This document shows positions 1 through 12,300 of a stretch of DNA of 64,000 nt, one piece after another. The notes below the pieces were generated by a model, which saw only the letters and a list, made by a program, of their open reading frames with translations, had not been told where the DNA came from and ran no database searches. The number at the start of each line of letters is the position of its first letter. Within the stretch, counting starts at the first letter, position 1. The DNA lies in NCBI GenBank assembly GCA_018136815.1, contig CM030943.1:3327885-3391884 (forward strand). Reading direction: 5' to 3'. The DNA is from Isochrysis galbana. Taxonomy: Eukaryota; Haptophyta; Isochrysidales; Isochrysidaceae. The position numbers and the translations under genes are program-made.

Positions 1-96
1 CTTCTAATCGCTTGCGAACAGACTCCTTGAGAAAGCCCACCTCACACACCCCATACATGTCCTGAATCTGGGACTCCACAAACGGGGGAAGCTTGC
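1..96 (-). CDS. Partial exon of an unrecognised protein (runs off the left edge)
   Basis: The minus strand reads through about 30 codons containing FVESQIQDMYGVCEVGFLKE, with ordinary amino-acid composition unlike the low-complexity frames around it. An AG lies just before the stretch near position 97, so it could be the start of an exon that continues off the window edge. A similar minus-strand word, MYGALEFGDP, occurs near 490-520 and may be a diverged duplicate. I do not recognise the family. The coding call rests on composition only. Confidence 0.35.
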
Positions 97-679
97 TTCG
101 GTGGCTTTTAACGTCCGGACTAGCCCCTCACGCATCCCATGCGTGTGCACCACCGCTTCTCCCTGCCGCCCTTCTTGCCCACAAACGATTCTGCCGTTTG
201 AGGAGCAGTCACTCCCAGGAGGCCTCCCACGTCTGCCCGTCTGCCTCCAGCAGCCTCCCGCGCAGCCAACCAGCACTGCGCATCATCATCACCAGCACCC
301 CTTTATCTACCGCCGCCTGTGCCGCCCCATCGCCCTCCAGGTTGTGCACAGAGCACAGCCGCGCCGTGCTGGTCGCCTTCTTGCCGCGCTGCACGCAGGA
401 CACATGCAGCGCGGGCGGGGAAGCCCCGGGTAGCCGCTGCAGCCGCGCCATCGCACATCCATCCACTCCCTGGGCCTCCATCCCCTACGGATCACCGAAC
501 TCCAACGCCCCATACATGGAGCGAGGGCCTGTAGAGGCGGGCAGGTGGCCAGCCAACGCGCCCGCCACCCGCCGTCTCGCGCCAGAGTTAGAAAACCTTA
601 AGAACCACCTTAAGCTTTTCAAGAGATAGGCTTTAGAGTCGTTTTTTTTTCACTCGCGTAGAAGTTAGAAACGACGCGG
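97..679. other. Intergenic region, no gene recognised
   Basis: Open frames exist on both strands because stop codons are rare at this GC content, but none shows a recognisable domain. The end at 600-679, with a T run at 639-648, is the likely 5' flank of the peptidase gene starting at 680. Confidence 0.4.
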
Positions 680-3458
680 ATGCTCTGCTTGAGTGTCGTG
701 ATGGCGTCGTCGGCTTCTCTTCCGTTTCGCCACCAGGCGGCGGCCTCGCTCTCTCGGCGGTGGGCGTCGGCGGAGGTGCGCAGCGGGCAGGGCGTGGCCA
801 CCGTGCGCGTCGACTGGTCCGACACCGCGCTTCGTGAGGCCGATGCTGCCTCGCAAGCCTCCACGTTCTCTCTTCACACCTCGCTGCTCTCTGCTCACAC
901 CACGCCGGCCTCTCTCCCTGCCGGCCTCCACGCCTATTCCTCTCCGGCACCCGTGGGCCTCAAGAGCCGCGCAAGCCACCCGAGGCTTCCCCTTGAGTTC
1001 CGGCTGCTCGAGGCCGACGGAGGCCTCGTGGCTGAGGTGTGGAGCAAAGGCGCGAGAGTGGGCTCAAAGGGTTTGAAAGAAACCCTCGGCCCGAAGCCGC
1101 TCTCTGCCGGCGTCTTCGGCGCGCCGCGCTTCAGTCCGAGCGGGGATGCCATCGTCTGGACCGCAGAGAAGCTCTGTGGGCGCGACAAGGTCAAGGGCTA
1201 CTGGGCGGAGGAGGAGAAGGGGTCGGGAGAGGAGAAGGAGAAGGGAGGAGGCGGGGCGACGGAGAAGGCGCCAGGCGGCGGCATGAAACCGTTTGACAAG
1301 TTCCGCCCGAAGCGTGGTTTTGGCGAGACGATCGGCGTGGAAGATTCGGTGATCGTCGCGTGGAAGTGGGGCGAGGCGAAGGGGGGCTCGCTCGCCGTTT
1401 GGACGGGCGATGACTTGCTTCATGCGCTTCCCGACGGGATTCGGCGCGACAACGAGTGGCGCGCAGTGCCTGTCCATCCGACTTTCGATGGGAGCGAGGA
1501 GGGCCTCATCTTCTCGCTTTCTCTCCTGCCCAAGCGCGGTGCCGGCCTCTCCGCCTGCCTCAACCGGCGCACGCTCCTGTGCCACATGCCCAACGCGATA
1601 GGCGCTGCCACCGCCGCTAAAGACGCCCCGGTTGCGTCGCAACAGCTGTCGGTGCTCGATGACGGCTTCGTGGCGAGCTTCGCACGTCTTTCGCCCGACG
1701 GCACACGGCTCGCCTACGCGCGCGCTGCCGACGAGTTTGCCGGCCATTCCACCCCGTTCGAGCTGCGGTTGCTTTGCTGGGACCCTGCGCCTGCGGGCGG
1801 CGGGTCGCCGCGGCCAATTGGCTCACCGGTGACGCTACTTGACGCAGGCGTGGCTGTCGACGGCGGCGCCGGCTCCGACGCCAACAAACCGGGCGTGGCG
1901 CGCGGGCCAGGCGGCGCGCCCATCAGCTGGTACGGCTGGTGCGGCTTCCACGACGAGCTGGCCAGTCTGCGCTGGCTGGACGACGATGCAATCCTCTTCA
2001 CCTCCCTTCAGCGCGGAGAAGCGGCCACCTTTGTGCTCAGCGCAGTCGGCACGGCAGCGGGCTGTGCAGCCGGCGCCCCCGCGCCCGAGCTGGCGCGGCT
2101 TTGCCCACCGTCCTCCGGCGGCGGCGGGCAGCAGGCGGCGGGCACGAGCGTCCGCATCGTTGGCGCCGGCCTGGGCTCGCTTCCCATGGGCACACCGGAC
2201 TCTGATGCCACAGTCAATGAGGCGCCGTGCGCGCATGCGGTGCTGCAGGTCTCGTCCTTCGTGTCCCCACCGCAGCTGTGGGTATGCACGCTCATGCCGA
2301 CCCGTAAGGAGGGGACTGATGCCTCGCTTGAGGTGGTCGGCTGGGCGAAGCTCGAGGACGCCGCCGAGCTGCCGGCGACACCCGCTCTCGCACCAATTCG
2401 CGCCGAGCTGCTTGCCTCGATCCGCGCATGCACCGTGCACCGCCTGGCGCTGCCTGCCGACAAGGGCGGGGCCGAGACGTTTGTCATCATGCCAGGGCTC
2501 ACCGACGAGCAGGCCGCCAAGGGCGCCGCGCTCCCGTGGGTGGTTAGGCCGCACGGCGGTCCCCATGCGATGTCGGCGTCGACCTTCTTAGTCGACCTCG
2601 CATTGCTCCTTGATGCGGGGGTGGCCATCCTGCTCCCCAACTACCGCGGCTCGCTGGGCTACGGCAAGCCCTTCGCCGAGTCGCTTCTCGGCCGCGCGGG
2701 CGAGATGGACGTGACTGATGTCGCGGAGCTCACGCGGCTCGCACTCGCCACCTTCCCACTTGGCGCGGCTGAGGGCGCGCAGGCGCCCGGCTTGGCGCTC
2801 GACCCCAAGCGCGGAGCTCTGTTCGGCGGCTCGCACGGCGGCTTCCTCACTGCGTGGCTCCTCGCTTCGCCCGAGCATCGCAATCTCTTCTCCGGAGGCG
2901 TGCTGTGGAACCCCGTAGTTGACCTACCCGCGATGCTCGCGGCAACCGACATCCCCGAATGGTACGCCGCTCCCTTGGGTGGGGTGTGGAGGGACGATGG
3001 TTGGGGCAGGGAAGTCGTGCTCCAACGCCTATTCGCCCACGGCAGCACCCATCCCATGCCCCTGCGCGCCGCGCCCACGCCGACGCCCTCGTAGGTGTAT
3101 CGCCGAGGGCTTCGGCGCCTCGTCTTTCGAGTGGCCCCTCTCTCCCACGGAGGTCTCCACCCTCTACGCCCGCTCGCCCATCTCGTCGGTCAATAACGTC
3201 ATCGTGCCCACGCTCACCCTCATCGGAGCTTCCGATATGCGTGTGCCACCCTCACAAGCGCGCGAATGGGTGGCAGCACTAGAAAGTCGTGAGCGGCGCG
3301 CCGGTGCTTCAAAGGAGGGTGCGTTGGATGCGCCGATGCACGACGCTCTCGAGTATCCCGGCGAGGGCCACGCCATCGCCGGCGCTGAGGCCAATGCCCA
3401 TGCTGTCCAATCGGCAGTCGCGTGGCTCCTCAATCGGCTCGGTGCTAAGAGCGAGTAA
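680..3458 (+). CDS. Acylaminoacyl-peptidase-like serine peptidase (S9C, prolyl oligopeptidase family)
   Basis: This family removes N-acyl amino acids from blocked peptides, mostly in the cytosol. The model is join(680..2983,3108..3458), 884 residues. The N-terminal two thirds should be the beta-propeller and the C-terminal third the alpha/beta hydrolase. The hydrolase is recognised by RPHGGPH, LLPNYRGSLGYG, the nucleophile motif GGSHGGF (Ser 718), the Asp motif GASDMRVP (Asp 811) and GEGHAI (His 856). One 124-bp intron with GTGTGG donor and GAG acceptor is inferred because the first frame stops at 3094, while family sequence resumes in another frame at 3108. The joint falls between EWYAAPLGG and GFGASSFEW in phase 0; the other nearby acceptor breaks the phase. 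A Glu/Gly/Lys-rich insert near residues 174-195 lengthens it beyond the usual ~730 residues. The second Met (701) may be the real start. Confidence 0.88.
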
Positions 3459-3892
3459 GCCTGCCGTTCCGACCGCGAATGCCACCAACAGAATCCGCCA
3501 TCCGTCTCGCGGCAGGTCTCAAGCGAGGCGGCCCTCGAAGGTGGATCCGCCTGCACGAGGCCCACGCACCTCCACCACAGCCCCAACGGCACCATTCGAA
3601 CGGGTGCTAGGGTGCGACACCGACGTGGGCCTTGCCAACGGCACATGTGCGTACTCCTGGACTGCGCTACTACTGGCCGTTGGTGGCCGCCACATGATTG
3701 TGGAGCCAGCGTAGATATCAGTTCACCTTAATTAATGATCGACGCGTCTTCGGATCATCTCCGTCAGCTCCATAACGAGCCATCATCAATGAGGCCGTCT
3801 CCTCGTCTCCTTTCGCCCTCATTGCAAGCACTTCCTTGTATTCCTTGGTCCGTCGTCACGATTTTTTCGGTACATCGGCGCAGCATGCATAT
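3459..3892. other. 3' flank of the peptidase gene, nothing recognised
   Basis: No domain-bearing frame is seen on either strand. The composition becomes less GC-rich after about 3710, which suits a 3' UTR or intergenic spacer. Confidence 0.4.
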
Positions 3893-4394
3893 CTATTTCC
3901 ATGCCCCTACGTCGCATGCGTATCGATACGATTGTTGTAACGTGCGCGCGCTTTTACACCCCAGGCTCTTGTTGAGGCAGCAAAGGGCGTGGAACACCTC
4001 GTGGGTTATGAGACGGGAGGGCCTCGCGAAATCGTACGGTGGAAATCCTCGACTTCTGAAAATTCCCGCTCGTTGCGCCTTTTTGCCAGCGGGTAAGTCG
4101 TCCTTCAAGTGGTATGCTCCTGGCACTTCAAGTGGTATGCTCCTGGCACCCGGGAAGGCACCTACAGCAGGAGCAAGCTCTTTGCTCGTTCTCCCTTTCC
4201 TCGCCACCTCCGTTCCTCTATTAATGCAGTAGTACCAGCAATGATATATGATATCAAACGGACGAGTATGAGAGGATCGCCGCGCGCTCGCATGTATGTG
4301 AAAATCAACAGACATATTGCTTGATCTACTAAGGAGTGAGGGATGAGGGAGGCTCTCATAGGCTCTCAGCACACCCCGGGGTACATCGCATCCA

Positions 4395-4545
4395 CGGCTT
4401 TCGGAAATTCGCAGTTTCGAATTGGTGTCGCGATAGTCGACGCAGAAGCGCACGGAGCCATCCTTCTCGCCGACTAGCACTACCCTGGATGCCCAAAGCG
4501 AGTTCGATTTGCGGTCCTCGCTCTTGATGTCCTTCTTGTCCTCTG
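4395..4545 (-). mobile_element. Ty3/gypsy-type reverse transcriptase fragment (fossil)
   Basis: The minus strand encodes WASRVVLVGEKDGSVRFCVD followed by YRDTN. This is the first conserved block of Ty3/gypsy reverse transcriptase (family form: P-W-A-S-P-V-V-L-V...D-G-S-W-R-F-C-V-D-Y-R). Only this block is present, so the piece is a broken relic. It lies directly downstream of the Pro-rich retroelement frame described next and may belong to the same element or to a nested insertion. Confidence 0.7.
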
Positions 4546-5365
4546 CTAGCTGTGCTAGCTGAATGTAGAATGGAGTATCCTCCGGTTCTTCCTCCTCATC
4601 TTGACCATGAAGGGGAGAAGCGAATTGTGTGGCTATGGGTGGAGTTGGCTTTGGGTCCGACTGTGGGTCCGCTCGCTTACGCGAGGGCGGCTGGGGCTGT
4701 TGGGAAGATGGAGGTGGAGCTTGCCTTGCTTCATGGGGGTGCTTTCCTTTGGGGCCGGCCGCCTCAGCGTATGACTTATGTGCAGTGTTGTTGAGAGGGT
4801 TGGAAGCCGTAAAGGCCCCAAGAATTGTTTGTTGTGTGTAGTGCCCGCCCACGAGGGGTGCACTGCTGGTAGGAGTTGCCACCATGGGGGTGGCAGCCAG
4901 GCTGCCACCCACCATGGGGAGTCCTTGATGGGCCGACAGGCCAGTGGGGGCAGGCGGCAGAGCCAGAGTCTGGCCCTGCTGGTCTGCAAGGAACAGGGCC
5001 CTCCCTGTTCCCTGCTTCTGCGCCTGGTGGGGAGGCGAGGGTGGGAGGATCATATCGACGTCGCTGTCAGTCAGTGGGGCGGCCTGCGAGCGCTTCGGCT
5101 CCGGCGGCTTGGGGCGGCCCCTGTGGGGCGTCGTGACGGCGGGAGGCTGGGGATCGGGAGCGGTCGGCGCGCGCTCCATCGCTCGAACTATAACAATAGT
5201 TTGTCCCTTCGAGAGAAAGAGAGAGGGCGCTCCAGAACCCTAGATCCTAGGCGTCCACGCGAAGTTTTTGACCGAGAACGAGAACGAGAGAATTATAACG
5301 ATAAATACCGAACGAAGAGAAGAGAGAAGCCTAACGAGCGTCGATTCGCGAATGCGACATTGAGT
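4546..5365 (-). mobile_element. Retroelement 5' leader plus Pro-rich first reading frame, copy 1 (broken)
   Basis: From 5365 down to about 5180 lies the same leader seen at 14478, 24499 and 45165. It contains CATTCGCGAATCGAC, then a T/C-rich part, then a coding stretch starting at 5179 with MERAPTAP. That stretch is rich in Pro, Gln, Ala and Lys. A near-identical coding stretch starts at 13909. Its C-terminal end has an acidic run followed by DTPFYIQLAQLAEDKK, also present at 15350-15405. I read this as the gag/ORF1-like part of a retroelement. The copy is broken. Confidence 0.6.
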
Positions 5366-5680
5366 GATCGTGCCAGGCTGCCATAGTCGGCCGCAAGGAG
5401 TTGTGTGTCGTCCGCGAATTGGCTTATCTTCAGTTCGGCTCCGTTCACCACGATGCCGTCTATGTCGTCGTCTTCGTTTATCGCCCGGGTGAGGGCCTCC
5501 GCCGTTAAGAGGAAGGCCAGCGGTGACAGCGGGCATCCTTGGGGGACGCCGCTCGCCACGTTGAACGGGAAGCTTCTGCCTCCATTTGCTTTAATGTATT
5601 GTGTTGAATGCTTAGCCCCTCCCTGCCAGAAGGCAAGGGCTGAGGTTAGCTGTAGTTGTGCAAGCCCACCCAAGGGGTGT
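5366..5680 (-). mobile_element. LINE-type reverse transcriptase fragment
   Basis: The minus strand encodes FNVASGVPQGCPLSPLAFLL and, further on, ISQFADDTQLLA. These are the conserved GxxQGxxLSP block and the catalytic F-A-D-D block of non-LTR reverse transcriptases. Only this core of about 100 residues is present. It stops where the leader of the neighbouring element begins at 5365, which suggests insertion of that element into an older LINE. Confidence 0.75.
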
Positions 5681-6331
5681 CTGCGAAGGAGAGAGGGAGA
5701 GGGGGGCGCGAGGCCCCCATTGGCCTCCTACTTCTAAAAGTAGTTCTTGCGGTAACAATATTACTACTACTACTATAAGGTTTATTCCCCCATAGCGAGC
5801 GCAAGTAGAAGCCTGACTGCAGACGGCCTCAGATGACGTTTCTTAGAAATTCAAGGTGCAAGCAGGTGCAAAAAACTCGACGCTTGTAGTGTGTAATGTA
5901 CTACGTTTTCAAGATGGCACACACACACTCGCATTGGGCGCGCGTCCCGCGACTTCGGGCATAGAGAAGTAGTCAAAAACCACAGACACAGACACAGACA
6001 CAGACACAGACACACGCACTCACACACACACACACACTTACACACACAGAATGTCGAGATTGTCGACTGAGAGTGGGAGCAAGATGGGAGCAAGAGGAGA
6101 GACAAGTAACCGGTGAAAAGTTATGTGACCGCGAGAATTTGAGGAGGAAGAGAGGCGATAAAACGCAAGAGGCGAGTAGTCAAGTTCGAGTCAACTTCCA
6201 AGTGAAAATAGAGTGGTCATGGAGAAGGCCATGAAAAAGGCCAATGGAGCACCGCACGCGCACCACACGGTAGTAGGCCCGAATGGTTGGCGTGGTGCTT
6301 CATGTAGCTTCAGGAACATTGTCTTATTGAC
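5681..6331. other. Spacer between the LINE relic and the glycosyltransferase/sulfotransferase gene
   Basis: No coding feature is recognised. The right part, up to 6331, is the likely 3' UTR and terminator region of the minus-strand gene ending at 6332. It contains the CA-rich microsatellite listed separately. Confidence 0.4.
5972..6048. repeat. Microsatellite: (CACAGA)n followed by (CA)n
   Basis: About six tandem CACAGA units lead into an imperfect CA/CT dinucleotide run. Seen directly in the sequence. Confidence 0.9.
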
Positions 6332-9300
6332 TCACACGCTCCTGTGTGACCACGAGCGCACGGCGGGGACCGCATGTGCCTGTCCATGTCGCGCAAGGAA
6401 GCTAGCTAGGTGCGCATTGTGCGGAATAAAGAAGTTGGTTAGAGTGGTCAGCGTGGACTTGGAGTTCGAGATGCGCGAGCCCTGCGAGCGTCTATTCCAG
6501 TTCCAGTGACGGTCGAGCACCATTTGCGGAAATGCCTGTATGCGGAGGAAGCCCGCCACTCTCTTCAAAGAATCGATTGGCGCCGAGGCGAAGTCGTCTA
6601 GTGTGAGTACGTGCATTTGCTCGTGTGTGAATTGGCTCGTCCAGATTTGTAGCTGAGGCACGTATATGGACTGCGCCACCATGCAGGCATGGAAGCCGCA
6701 CGCAGTCGCCGTGCAAGAGTGCCACATCTAGCGCGGGGCGGGGAGTCGAGTCGTTGGAGATACGGCAGCGCCAGTGCGAGCGACTCGTAGAAAATGTGCC
6801 AGAGCGGCGCTCCCGCCACGCGAAGCTTGCGAACAAAGCTCGAGGGGATGTCGCTAGGTCTTTAGCCTGTTACCCAACACGGGGCACGGCAAGCGAACGA
6901 GCGCGCGCCTTCCTTGGGCGCGCGCACAATGGCAGCGTCTCACCTTGGGCGTGATCCGTTTGCGACTGGTGCCGTTCACATGCACTGTGCGGAAGCACTT
7001 TTGCAGGGCGTGTGCCTGTTGCGAGCAGCGAATGTGGCTGTGAGTAGTAAGGGTATGCGTACTTAGAGTGAGCACAGAGTGATGAGAGCAGGCATGCAAG
7101 TGCTGCCACCAAGCAGCTCCTCCTCTGACGCGAATCTCTTGTGCGCCACCTAGGAGGATGCTCACCTCCGCAGCCAGCCGTGCATCGGACGATTCGTTTC
7201 GTACGTAAATCTGTGGCGCGCCGTGGATCGCAAAAGCGCATGTCAAGCTACGTGAAAATGGCATATGAACGGGGCGTGCATCAAGATTAGGCGGCTGCGG
7301 ACCTGCGCCCAGTCCTCGCCTTTGTGTGCGAGGGACTTCAGCATCGCAAAGTGAGAAACCGCCCGTTGCACTGGCTGCACACACGTTGAGTGGCACGAAA
7401 TTGAGTACGTCATAGGGCACGATAGCGGTTGGTGAATCACACTTGTGGTGGCGCACGGCGTGGGCGTGGCGGCGCTGCAGCAACACGTTCTGCGCATACG
7501 CCCTAGGGGCACACCCGGGACAATGCCGGCCAGCGCAATCGAGTGCCGCAGCCGGAGGCTCGGCACGCATCGTACGTGCGGGTGGCGACGGCATACCTCG
7601 CGCAGAATCACCAGGAACCTAAGCGATGACGGCTCCGGAAGCAACGCCTGCGAGGCGAGGTAGCGTGTGCATGCATGGGAAGCGGACGGCTAAGCTCCAA
7701 ACCTGCATGTGCGTGCTGTCATGGCTCGCCGCAGGCGTGGGTGTGCGTTGCCCGCCTTCATCCTCCACGCGGCTTCCATCCGATGGAGCATTGGCGTCGC
7801 ATCGATCGCCAGCAATTCCGTCGACATCGGCACGTTTCGGCAGCCGCAATCGGGTTCCGAAGCCGAAGGTCTACACACGCAACCTGCGCACACGAGACGG
7901 GCGGGGGGCAAGCGCTCGTGAGCGTCGATGGTTGCGTGCGGGCCCATGCATACTTCCTCGGTCGCCGGTGTTCATCGGGCGCTGCGACTCGCAGGGAGCA
8001 TGTGCGTGGGATCGACACAACACACTGGGCTGGCTTGCGTGGGGCGAATGTGCACCTGGAAGGCCCTCCGGCACCATGCCGTTGCTCGAGACGACCGACG
8101 CACGGTGGTGCACACACACGTCGGAGCACACCTAAGAGCATCACGGCGGGTTGTGTGTGGTGGTGATGGCCACAATACGACCACGCAACACGACACGGCA
8201 CGCCTCTCTCCCCGCCATGGGCTTTCACCCCGCAGATAAGGGCTTCCCACGCTAACCTCACGGCGCGCCTCCGCGGTCAAGCGAGGGCGCTGATCGAGTC
8301 GCCGGACAACCGCCCGGAACATCTCGCCGTTGCGACACCAAGAGCTGGGGGTGACCGGGAAGCAGTGGGCGGCGCGTCAGCGGATGCCGTAAAGCGCGGG
8401 GCCAACGTGAGGCATGCCGGCGCGGCACCGATGGCCACAATCCCACCTGCACCAGCCAAGCGCAGTCTCGAGGACTCGCACGGCCCACTCCGACGTTGGC
8501 TCGTCCCTGCGTTGAAGTGCGAGAGCAGGCGATGATGAGAAGCGGAAGTCTCGCTGCAGCGTGGGCTTGCCCGTCGTGCGTGTTGCCCCGCCCATTGGCG
8601 GCATGGAAGAGCGAGGGCTCACCTCCGTCTGCGAGACGCGGCGGCCCAATATGGACATCGGCTGTTGGACACCCTGCAATAGGGGGGCTGGCGCGTTGAG
8701 GGTTGGTGCCGCGGGTGGCATCCGCAGGCGGCAAGACGTGCCGCGTTCGACGACGAGTGCGGGGGGGCGCGCCTGCGTATTCGCCACGCCGCGTAGGACG
8801 AGTCGGCCGGCGGCACGACGCGCATCGTGTTGTTTTCCCAGCGGAGGTGCCGATGCGTCTCCATGTCCACCAGGTCGAAAGCTTGATCGCGGCCCGCGCG
8901 CAGCTGAAAGACGAACGGCGGCTGACGGCCCGCCTCGACCTCGACGGAGGCGAGCGTCCAGCCACTCTCGACTCGCAGAGCGCGCCCGCTCGTCGCATCG
9001 AGGAGGGCGTATGCCGCGCTTCCGACCGCCTTGGGGGCGCCGGAGCGGCCCTTGACGTCGGGGATCACGAGCAACGAGCTCGGAGTGGTGGTCGCGACGT
9101 TCAGGTTGGCGTCCCACCCGACAGGCGCTCCCGTGCGCGCGTCGTGCAGCAACACCTCGATTGCGCGCTTCGGAGCCGCGGCAAGGAATTCGCCCTCCTT
9201 GCCGCCACCGAGGCCCCGTGCGCACGTGGGGAAGTGCGCGGCGTAGAAGCCGAGCCCTCGCACGAAGCGGTGGTCTTGGTCGAAAAAGTGGAGCTCCTTG

Positions 9301-12300
9301 CGAAAAAAGGTGGGCTCGGAGGCGAGAGTGTGCCTGAAGTCAGCAGTGGGAGCGGCAGGGGGAAGGGAGGGAAATCAGGAAGGGCGCGGTCCAGCGGTCG
9401 GCCGGAGCGCACACTCCGGTATTTTGGTGATCCGTCTGCCCGGGGCAGTGGAAGGCGCACCTTGCGAACTGGAGCTGAGGATGGCGCGCCAGCAGGAAGG
9501 CGAGCGAGGTGGAGCCGCACTTCTCGCAGCCGAGCAAAAAGAGCTTGGGGAGCGTGTATGCGCGGTTGACGCCGGCCGCAGGCGTGCTCGCCGCCCCGCC
9601 CACGCCCTCACGTGCCGGCTCGGTACTATGCCCGGCCGCCTCACCGCCCCGCATACGGCGGTCGGCCCACAGCCACGCCTCGTCGGGCCACCGCGCGGCC
9701 ACGTCCTCGCCGATAGCGTTGAGCTCGTGCCGGAGCGCCTCACTTAGCGTGGCGAAGAAGGCGCTCAGCGTGCGCGCCGCCCCCTCCGGCACGCCGCGCC
9801 CCTCGACCAATGCGGCCTGGGCGCCGTGCTCTAGCGCCTCGAGGCTGCACTGTGCGTCGCCCCCGCCAGGGAGGCCGAGGAAGGCGTCCACGCGCCGCCT
9901 CACGGCGGTGGCTCCGCCGTTTTTGTGCAGCTCGCCCAGGGTGAAGACCGCGAGCTGCTCGGGTGGGTACGCCTCGCGCCACGCGCGCAGCTGCGGCGCA
10001 TAGATTCCCGCTCCCACCACGCAGCCGTTCCAACCGCAGCCGGTGGTGACGCAGTGCTGCCACGCCTCGGCCGTCGGCGCAAGCGCGGCAGTTGGCCGCC
10101 CGACGCCCGGCCGGTGGCGGCGGCTCGCGGTGGACGCGAGGCAGCGGTACAGCGCCGTCGCTTCGAGGCTGGTGCGCGACGAGAAATTGTGCCCCTCGAA
10201 GTAGCCGTGCAACACGGAGGAAATGGTGCCGTGCGCGCCCTCCGCCCGCGGCGTCGCCGCGCGCCGCTGCCACAGCACCCACGCGAGTTCTGCCGGGTCG
10301 CGAAGGACGATCAGAAAGCGGTGGCGCGGCGCGTGCGCGGCCAGCTGCGCGCGGATCCGGGCGGGCGCGAAGGGCGAAGCGAGGTACGCGCTCGCGTCCA
10401 TCCACGCCGCCGCGCGTGGCTCGGTGGGCGAGCCCGCGTCCACCGTGACGGGTGTCCCGGCGTAGTGCGCCTTGTACCAGGCGAGGCCGCGCACGTAGCG
10501 GTCTTCTTGCGAGAAGAAGTTGGGAGATTCGCCCTCCCACGCGCGCTCCCCCGGCAGCAGCCGGCCGAGGCTGAGTCCGCCGCGCAGCTCCAGATAGGAG
10601 CGCAGCGCCTCAGCGCCGCAGCCGTCGCAGCCGAGCAGGAAGACGCTCGGCTCGTCTAGCTCGGAGCGGGGCACGGGCGCGGCTGGCGCGGCGGCGGCCG
10701 GCGGGGCGCGGGCGCGCCGCGCCGCAGTGCGGTGCTCGGGCTCTCCCGCGCGGAAGCGGATCGCCTCGGGCGAGCAGCCGTCAACGCAAAGCGCGTCGGC
10801 GTCGGCGACGCAGCGCGGCTCGGCGGCGTCAGGCAGGGCGAGCGCACGCGCCACCTGCAGCCCCACGAGCGCCTGCGCGCACGACTGCACCCGGAAGCCG
10901 CCGTACTGCGCGGCCACGCGCCGCGCAAAGTCGGGCCAGCATGTCTCGCCGAGCATCCAGTCGGACGGAGCGTGGGCGTACGACCGCCCGCGCTGGACAG
11001 TGGTATAGTGGACCAAGAAGAGGCCGTCGGCCACCGCCAGCCGCGTGCCACGCGCCGCGAGCTCGTACGTGAAGGATACGCGGTCCTTGCCGTACCCGAC
11101 GAAGCGCTCGTCGTACCGCGGCGCCGCCCTGCGCGAGAGCAGCAGGTACGGCTCGCAGCCAAAGCGGTACGAGGCCGCGATGGCTGTCCCGCTCGGCGCA
11201 CGCATCCAGGCCTCGGTCTCATCGCACGCGTGGCCCATAGGGTACTGCCGCGCCGCAAAGACCTCCGTCTTGCCGGCGTGCCACAGCCGCGCCAGCTCGG
11301 CTCGGCTCGGCGCGGCGCGATCCGCGGCCGCGACGCCGTCCTCGGTGGGCGTCGGCACGTCGAAGGCGGGGATGATGAGGGCCAAGCGCGGATCCGCCTG
11401 CACAGCGGCCACGTGCCTTGGCAGCTCGTGCAGCGAACCTGCGGAGCGGAGGGGGGCCGCAGTGACTCAGCCCACAGGAGGGGGCGGGGGGCGACGGGCG
11501 GGGCAGGGCGCACCGCCAATCACAAAGTCGACGTCGGCGACGAGCACGATGTCGGACGAGCAGCCTTCGACAGCACGGTTGCGCAGCAGGTTGAAGGGGA
11601 AGCGGTTCTTCGGCTGCCTGACGGGCGAGATGGAGGAGGCGCACAGAGGCGGCTGGGCAGACTCGCGGAGGCGGTCAGGCAGACTCGCCGGGGAGGGGGG
11701 GAACGGGGGCCTCGCCGACAGGCCGCCGGCGTGTGCGGAGGCGGGCGAGCGTGTGCCGCGTGGGGCACGGCCCATCCGGGGCCGCGGGCCGTGGTGGCCT
11801 GGGCGGTAAGGGTTGGGGTGAGGCCGCGCGTGGTGGAAGTGGTGGTACGACCTATAGCCTTCGTCCGCCATTGGGACGGGAGAGCTACTCTCGAGCCGCT
11901 CGCGTGGCGAATGCTGGCCGTGGGGGGATGGGGGTGGGGGGGTTGACACGCCTTGTCCAGCATGGGAGAGGAGGAGGGGAAGAGTCGCTCTCAAGCCTCG
12001 TTGGTGGAGTGCAATGGGTGAGTGGTGGCTGCGAGGGGTTGACTTTGGCGCGTGCGCATGCTTGCCCGTCTGTAGCCCCAAGGGCGGACTCGTGGCCAGC
12101 ATCCTCCAAGCGAGAGCAGGCCCCTCGCCCGAGGCGTGTGGTGGCACGTGGTGGAGGTGATGTGCGGCGGCCAAGGACGAAGCACGTGCAAAAGAGGGGC
12201 AGGAGGAGGCAGCAGAGAGAGGGTATGGATCAGAGACCCTCCCGTGCCTCTACCTCTGGCGGTGTGTGGTGGCCTGCGGAGGTGCGCTGGTGGGGGCGAG

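Noticed and set aside
2984-3107. Frame break in the acylaminoacyl-peptidase as a pseudogene signal
   Set aside because: The break coincides with GT-AG intron borders in matching phase and the catalytic triad is complete.
6213-7660. Degenerate sulfotransferase pseudogene
   Set aside because: At first it looked like scattered relics, but the pieces have splice borders in consistent phase and complete the second sulfotransferase domain of the upstream gene.
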